DNA from: JBEKJU01 sp050011095
GTDB lineage: Bacteria; Desulfobacterota; Syntrophorhabdia; Syntrophorhabdales; WCHB1-27
NCBI GenBank assembly: GCA_050011095.1
Contig: JBEKJU010000191.1
Coordinates: 1-9,491 of the forward strand
DNA: 9,491 bases
Direction of reading: 5' to 3'
Both the position numbers and the translations under genes were made by a program. The notes under the pieces were generated by a model, which made no database searches, was not told where the DNA came from, and saw only the letters and a list, made by a program, of their open reading frames with translations. This document shows, one piece after another, positions 5,870 to 9,491 of the stretch. Positions within the stretch are counted from its first letter, which is position 1. Every line of letters begins with the position of its first letter.

Positions 5870-5928
5870 CCTTTTTTTTGGAACAAGTTTCTTTTGGCTC
5901 GATCGTGGCGGAATGAAGCACCCAGCCT

Positions 5929-5967
5929 GGCAGTCGTAACACGGACGTGACTGCCCTGTCTTTTCTT
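5929..5967 (+). terminator. Terminator-like hairpin after the secreted protein gene
   Basis: GGCAGTC (5929-5935) pairs perfectly with GACTGCC (5949-5955) around a 13-nt loop and is followed by the T-rich CTGTCTTTTCTT. It lies 60 nt past the stop at 5869. The loop is long and the T-tract interrupted, so it may be only partly efficient. Confidence 0.45.
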
Positions 5968-6484
5968 ACACCCGCTTCACCATTGATAATCATAAAAAGG
6001 TGGGCATCTCCGCAGCACAGAACGGTTGTCTGCTATGCTGTAATTACGATCCACGTGAGCCTTTATTTATGGGGATAAGCTCTTAATAGCGCCCCCCGAA
6101 CCCGCTGCATGAATTTCCCTTTTATGCTTGATCGGTCCTTAAGTTGTCCTTTACCGGGGCCTTGTTTATCCTTGGTTTTATCGATATTCCGTGGCATAAC
6201 GGAGTACATGCGTGTTGATCTTTGTCCTGGGGGGGTCGCAGACGTCCTCATCGGGTGCAAGATGGACGGCCGGCTCGGCGATGATCAAGCGGCCACGGCA
6301 TCGCGCATCCGCTGACAATCCGCGGCATGGTGCCCCCGGCCGAAGCAGGTCCACGCCTGTAAGTAATTGCTTAACCTGGGGAAAAAGCTCTGCCATAATT
6401 AATCATCGGTTTTATTTCGTAAGTCAGCCACCCTGTATAAGTATCCATCATCCTGCATCTGAATGAAATTCCGGAGGACGTGTT
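5968..6484. other. Gene-free stretch before the signalling cluster
   Basis: About 0.5 kb with only short, mutually overlapping frames on both strands and no recognisable product. It has alternating AT-rich (5980-6080, 6360-6470) and GC-rich (6220-6350) segments. Promoters for the small frames and the cyclase downstream may lie in the AT-rich part around 6395-6450, but no hexamer pair is clear. Confidence 0.5.
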
Positions 6485-6628
6485 ATGCCCGATAATTACG
6501 CTCAAAGCCAAGGGGCCGCCCTTCGCAAAAAAGCAGGTTTACCACCACCCTTGGCCGGTCGAGGACAGTTCGGGCATAGCTTCCGGCTCGCTTCTTCACT
6601 CTTGTGCGTTCTGGCCGATAACTCTTAG
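6485..6628 (+). CDS. Possible 47-aa small protein with strong RBS
   Basis: ATG 6485 follows GGAGG (6473-6477) with a seven-base spacer, the best initiation signal in this region. The product begins MPDNYAQSQGAALRKKAGLP and ends LLCVLADNS; it is mildly basic with a short hydrophobic end and has no recognised family. It could be a real small gene or the intact 5' end of a decayed one, since a stop follows and no good continuation is seen in other frames. Confidence 0.4.
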   Translation: MPDNYAQSQGAALRKKAGLPPPLAGRGQFGHSFRLASSLLCVLADNS

Positions 6629-6721
6629 AGTGCATGGCATATTGCAAAACGAGAGCGCGATGAACGTAGGGATCCACCTCAGTAGCAGAGGGCGTCCCAG
6701 GGCATAGCGGTGTGAGAGATT

Positions 6722-6949
6722 ATGAAGACGATCGGACTACCGGGATTAAAGAGCGCCGCCTTCATCGTATCACCACGACTATGCTTTGCCGATTTCTCAT
6801 ACCTGCCCAAGGGGTTCGGGGGAGTCTGGACAGAACGGTACAAGCAATGGTGTGAATCTTGCGGCCGATCCTATAATCCCTCGAACCGGTCTTGCGCTCC
6901 GGGTCCGAGCGAACACACCTATAACGGGAAGAAGAGAGGCAGCGCATGA
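6722..6949 (+). CDS. Possible 75-aa protein overlapping the cyclase start
   Basis: ATG 6722 follows GTGAGAGATT, a weak ribosome binding site. The TGA stop (6947-6949) overlaps the ATG of the cyclase (6946) in an ATGA junction, which often marks translational coupling. The product has two cysteines in CESC and a Tyr/Ser/Gly-rich tail (RSYNPSNRSCAPGPSEHTYN). No family recognised. Composition is only moderately protein-like, and a TATAAT (6872-6877) inside it may be a promoter for the cyclase, so the frame may be chance. Confidence 0.33.
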   Translation: MKTIGLPGLKSAAFIVSPRLCFADFSYLPKGFGGVWTERYKQWCESCGRSYNPSNRSCAPGPSEHTYNGKKRGSA

Positions 6950-7908
6950 TTCTGGATGTCCGGACAATGTACGTTGCCATGGCGGCGACCTGCTTCATCG
7001 TTGCCGCGGCGCTACTCACCCTCCGGGTTCGACGAGTTCGGCGGGACGGCGCGCTCCTGTGGGCTGTCGGCTGCGCTTTTCAGGGTGCCTTCTGGGTGCT
7101 CTTGGGTCTTCGCGGGATTATAGGGGACTTTCTTTCGATTGTCATCGCCCACACTTGCCTCACAGCAGGTTTTTCCCTCCTTTACGCGGCAGTGCGGCAA
7201 TTCCAGGGTCGCCCCTACAACACTTGCATTATCCTTTTCCCGGTCGCTGCCACCTTCAGCTTTTTTTGGTACTTTTCGGCATATGTGGACAACCTATCGT
7301 ACCGGATTATTTTTATATCGTTCCTCACCGTTCTCCAGATCAGCGGAATTGTCCTGGCGCTCGTCCGTAACGGCTCGGTTAATGAAAGGCGATCCTATTG
7401 GCTTACCGGCTTCGCTTTTTTCGTGATGGTCGTGGTCTTGTTTAAGCGGTTGATAGAGGCGCTCACGCTCCCCTATGGACAACTGTCTGTTTTGCAGCCA
7501 ACGGCCTTCCGTGGTGCGAGCGTCGTTATGACGCTTGCCGTTGTAGTGCTCTCAAGCATTGGCTTTGTGCTCATGATTCGGGATCGGGCAGAAGAGGCGC
7601 TTCGATGGAGCGAGCAACGCTTTCGCAGCTTGTTCGAAACGTCCAGGGATAGCATTCTGCTAATAAACCAGGAGACGGGCCAGGTCCTTGGGGCCAACCC
7701 CGCCGCGTGCCGGCTCTACGGCTTACTCGCCGGAGGAGTTTCTCGCACTGAAGGTTACCGACGTTTCGGCGGAGTCGGAAAAGACCGAGATGGCGATCCT
7801 TCAGTCCGTCCCAGAAGTTCCCTTCCGCCTCCATCGGAAAAAGGACGGCACCGTATTCGCGGTCGAGATCAGTGGGGGCTATTTTGCGGAGGGCAGCCTG
7901 CGTCTTGA
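6946..7908 (+). CDS. Diguanylate cyclase, N-terminal part (7TM sensor + start of PAS1), frameshifted
   Basis: Begins MILDVRTMYVAMAATCF after GAGAGG with a short spacer. Seven predicted membrane helices occupy about residues 8-27, 36-56, 62-83, 92-113, 117-140, 150-172 and 187-211, ending in the linker RDRAEEALRWSEQRF that leads into a PAS domain (FRSLFETSRDSILLINQETG, then GANPAACRLYG). The helix-turn arrangement resembles MASE-type sensory regions, ligand unknown. True coding ends at residue 259 (base 7722). One extra T at 7723/7724 shifts the frame, so residues 260-320 of this frame are out-of-frame translation and stop at 7908. Removing the base joins it exactly to YSPEEFLALK in the next frame, giving a 776-aa protein. 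Either a recent mutation or an assembly error; no long homopolymer explains it. Confidence 0.85.
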   Translation: MILDVRTMYVAMAATCFIVAAALLTLRVRRVRRDGALLWAVGCAFQGAFWVLLGLRGIIGDFLSIVIAHTCLTAGFSLLYAAVRQFQGRPYNTCIILFPVAATFSFFWYFSAYVDNLSYRIIFISFLTVLQISGIVLALVRNGSVNERRSYWLTGFAFFVMVVVLFKRLIEALTLPYGQLSVLQPTAFRGASVVMTLAVVVLSSIGFVLMIRDRAEEALRWSEQRFRSLFETSRDSILLINQETGQVLGANPAACRLYGLLAGGVSRTEGYRRFGGVGKDRDGDPSVRPRSSLPPPSEKGRHRIRGRDQWGLFCGGQPAS

Positions 7909-9277
7909 CGCTGCGTTCATCAGGGACATTACCGACCGTAGGCAGGCGCAGCAGGCGCTTGAGGAGTCCGAGAACAAATTCAAGGACCTTGTGGAAAAGG
8001 CAATGGTCGGCGTCTACCTCGTACAGCGGGGCATCTTCCAGTACGTCAACGCGAAGTGCGCGGACATACACGGGTACGACGAGCCGCAGATGATGAACGG
8101 TCTGGACATAAGACTGACAATATTTCCCGAGGACCTTCCCCCGCCCGAAGGGACGGACCAATGGATACAAGGCGAGGACATGTCACACCGCCGGCAGCTC
8201 AGGATAGTGAGGAAGGACGGAAAAATCAGGTACGTGGAAGCTTACGGTCGTTATACGACGTATCAAGGGGAACCCGCGGTCATAGGTATGATAATCGATG
8301 TTACCGACCGGAGATGCGCAGAAGAAGCCCTTCGGTGGAAGACTACCTTTCTGGAAGCTCTCGTAGGTTCATCCCACGATGGGATATTGATACTCGATAA
8401 CCGCAAGCAGAGGGTTTTGCAGAACGATAGACTCGTAGAAATGTGGAAGATGCCACGGGATATCGCGGAAACGGAGGACGAGGAAGAACGGATCAAATTC
8501 CTCATGACGTCCATCAAGGATCCCCGGGAATTCTACGGGAAGCTGATGCATATCTATAACCACGCCAACGAAATTGTACACAGCGAACTCGAGCTCAAGG
8601 ACGGCACGGTGATCGACACGTTCTCCTACCCGGTGATGGGCAAGGACGCCGACGAGCAGTATGGAAGGATCTGGATGTTCCGCGACATAACAGAGGTCAG
8701 GCGTTATTGGGACATGCTGGAAAGCCTGTCCACAACCGACGGGCTCACGGAAATATCCAACAGACGGAGGTTCGACGAGTGCTTGGCGCAGGAGTGGCGC
8801 AGAACCATGCGCGAACAGGCGGAGCTGTCGCTTATTCTTATGGACATAGATTACTTCAAGCAGTTTAACGACCGGTACGGACACCTTGCGGGCGATGACT
8901 GTCTGAAACAGGTTGCGGTCACGCTGAAAAAGACGCTCCAGAGGGCCGGCGATTTGGTCGCGCGTTACGGTGGGGAGGAGTTTGCCTGCGTTCTGCCCGA
9001 AACAGGGCGGAAGGGGGCCGGCGACGTAGCGCAGAGGATCGCGGATAAAATAGCCGGGCTGAGAATACCCCACGAAGGTTCCGCGGTTGCCGACCACGTC
9101 ACACTAAGTTTTGGGGTGGCAACAATAGTCCCGGAAAGAGGGCGGGAATGCCTGGACTTGATCAGGATGGCCGACCGGAGCCTCTATTCCGCAAAACAAC
9201 AAGGACGCAACAGGGTAGTTGCGCTTCCCGACGACTACAACAACAGGGTGGAAAACAATAATGAACGACAAAAATAG
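7688..9277 (+). CDS. Diguanylate cyclase, C-terminal part (PAS-PAS-PAS-GGDEF)
   Basis: Makes c-di-GMP from two GTP. Homologous sequence begins at 7724 (YSPEEF); the 12 preceding residues of the open frame (from a TTG at 7688) are not natural. In the joined 776-aa numbering: the rest of PAS1 (to about 335, ending FIRDITDRRQAQQALEESE), PAS2 (343-456, ending IIDVTDRRCAEEALRW), PAS3 (465-582, ending WMFRDITEV), then GGDEF (590-760). The GGDEF domain has LTEISNRRRFDE, the metal-binding LMDIDYFKQFND, the signature GGEEF (675-679) and the inhibitory RAGD (666-669) five residues before it, so activity and product feedback are both expected. SFGVA and ADRSLYSAKQQGRN close the fold. No EAL domain follows. 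As a separate polypeptide it would lack the membrane sensor and half of PAS1. It overlaps the HDOD gene by 17 nt. Confidence 0.95.
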   Translation: MGPTPPRAGSTAYSPEEFLALKVTDVSAESEKTEMAILQSVPEVPFRLHRKKDGTVFAVEISGGYFAEGSLRLDAAFIRDITDRRQAQQALEESENKFKDLVEKAMVGVYLVQRGIFQYVNAKCADIHGYDEPQMMNGLDIRLTIFPEDLPPPEGTDQWIQGEDMSHRRQLRIVRKDGKIRYVEAYGRYTTYQGEPAVIGMIIDVTDRRCAEEALRWKTTFLEALVGSSHDGILILDNRKQRVLQNDRLVEMWKMPRDIAETEDEEERIKFLMTSIKDPREFYGKLMHIYNHANEIVHSELELKDGTVIDTFSYPVMGKDADEQYGRIWMFRDITEVRRYWDMLESLSTTDGLTEISNRRRFDECLAQEWRRTMREQAELSLILMDIDYFKQFNDRYGHLAGDDCLKQVAVTLKKTLQRAGDLVARYGGEEFACVLPETGRKGAGDVAQRIADKIAGLRIPHEGSAVADHVTLSFGVATIVPERGRECLDLIRMADRSLYSAKQQGRNRVVALPDDYNNRVENNNERQK

Positions 9278-9491
9278 GCAGGAAATCTTCCGTGATGAGG
9301 TGCTTACGCGCGCAGGCGCCACGAAGACGCTTCCAACGTTGAACGGCATGATGAACGAAGTGTTCAGTATCATGGACGACCCCAATTCTTCGTTCACACA
9401 GCTTTTCGGCGTCATAAGATACGACCAGGCTATTTGTTCAAAAATCATCAGCATCGCCAATTCCACCTACTACAGCAGAGGGGCCTCGGTA
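9261..9491 (+). CDS. HDOD-domain protein (partial, runs off the window)
   Basis: ATG 9261 lies inside the end of the cyclase gene, a 17-nt overlap in another frame, with GGTGG about nine bases upstream. The 77 visible residues begin MNDKNRQEIFRDEVLTRAG and contain TLPTLNGMMNEVFSIMDD, SSFTQLFGVIRYDQAICSKI and ISIANSTYYSRG. This is the start of an HDOD domain (PF08668): 'LP.L......V...l.dp......l...I..D.....KiL.iANS..Y'. HDOD proteins are catalytically dead relatives of HD phosphohydrolases and act as regulators or scaffolds, often next to c-di-GMP enzymes. Overlap with the cyclase implies co-transcription and probably translational coupling. The rest of the domain and any partner domain lie beyond the window. 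Confidence 0.85.
   Translation, partial: MNDKNRQEIFRDEVLTRAGATKTLPTLNGMMNEVFSIMDDPNSSFTQLFGVIRYDQAICSKIISIANSTYYSRGASV

Noticed and set aside
6178..6396. 72-codon minus-strand frame (MAELFPQVKQLL...)
   Set aside because: No ribosome binding site, no family resemblance, and overlaps equally poor plus-strand frames.
7571..8170. 199-codon minus-strand frame, and 8369-9097 (242 codons) opposite the cyclase
   Set aside because: Antisense shadows of PAS and GGDEF coding sequence; no start signals or recognisable domains.

Overview
The window reads as a gene-sparse stretch of a bacterial chromosome, probably from an anaerobe of the old Deltaproteobacteria (Desulfobacterota/Syntrophorhabdia-like) or a related lineage. 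This rests on three things: a methylenetetrahydrofolate reductase fused to a cysteine-rich C-terminal domain of the kind known from Wood-Ljungdahl-type anaerobes, a seven-helix/PAS/GGDEF protein followed by an HDOD protein, and palindromic repeats like those scattered through such genomes. The taxonomic call is inference. No rRNA, tRNA, CRISPR array or complete mobile element is visible.

Layout. Bases 1-622 hold no convincing protein gene. They contain a REP-like palindromic element (120-215), a near-consensus sigma70 promoter (279-307) and a long hairpin-rich leader that runs into a 114-residue orphan protein (623-967). Bases 1172-1620 are genomic scrap: the N-terminal stub of a tyrosine recombinase, then scrambled antisense fragments related to the next gene, and a perfect 29-bp tandem duplication. 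On the minus strand follow a membrane-anchored 187-aa protein (1584-2147) and, just upstream, an unlisted 29-aa hydrophobic glycine-rich peptide (2173-2262); the two look like an operon. Bases 2263-3241 are mostly non-coding, with a 20-bp tandem duplication, several strong inverted repeats and one unrecognised minus-strand reading frame.

The metabolic gene is metF-like (3242-4816, minus), a 524-aa fusion of a MetF catalytic barrel and a MetV-like eight-cysteine domain. A possible 69-aa cysteine-containing upstream frame (4829-5038) ends 12 nt before it. Divergent from it lies a secreted orphan protein (5273-5869), followed by a terminator-like hairpin and about 0.5 kb without a recognisable gene.

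The right end is a c-di-GMP signalling cluster on the plus strand. Two small possible genes (6485-6628 and 6722-6949) precede a large diguanylate cyclase with seven membrane helices, three PAS domains and GGDEF (6946-9277). It is split by one extra base at 7723/7724. The GGDEF active-site motif and the inhibitory RxxD site are intact. A downstream HDOD-domain gene overlaps its 3' end by 17 nt and runs off the window. The likely logic is a membrane sensor making c-di-GMP, co-transcribed with an HDOD regulatory protein.

I did not find a clear novel multi-gene system. The items most worth a second look are the promoter with its structured leader, the frameshifted cyclase, the unlisted small proteins and the fused MetF-MetV gene with its possible Cys-containing upstream frame.
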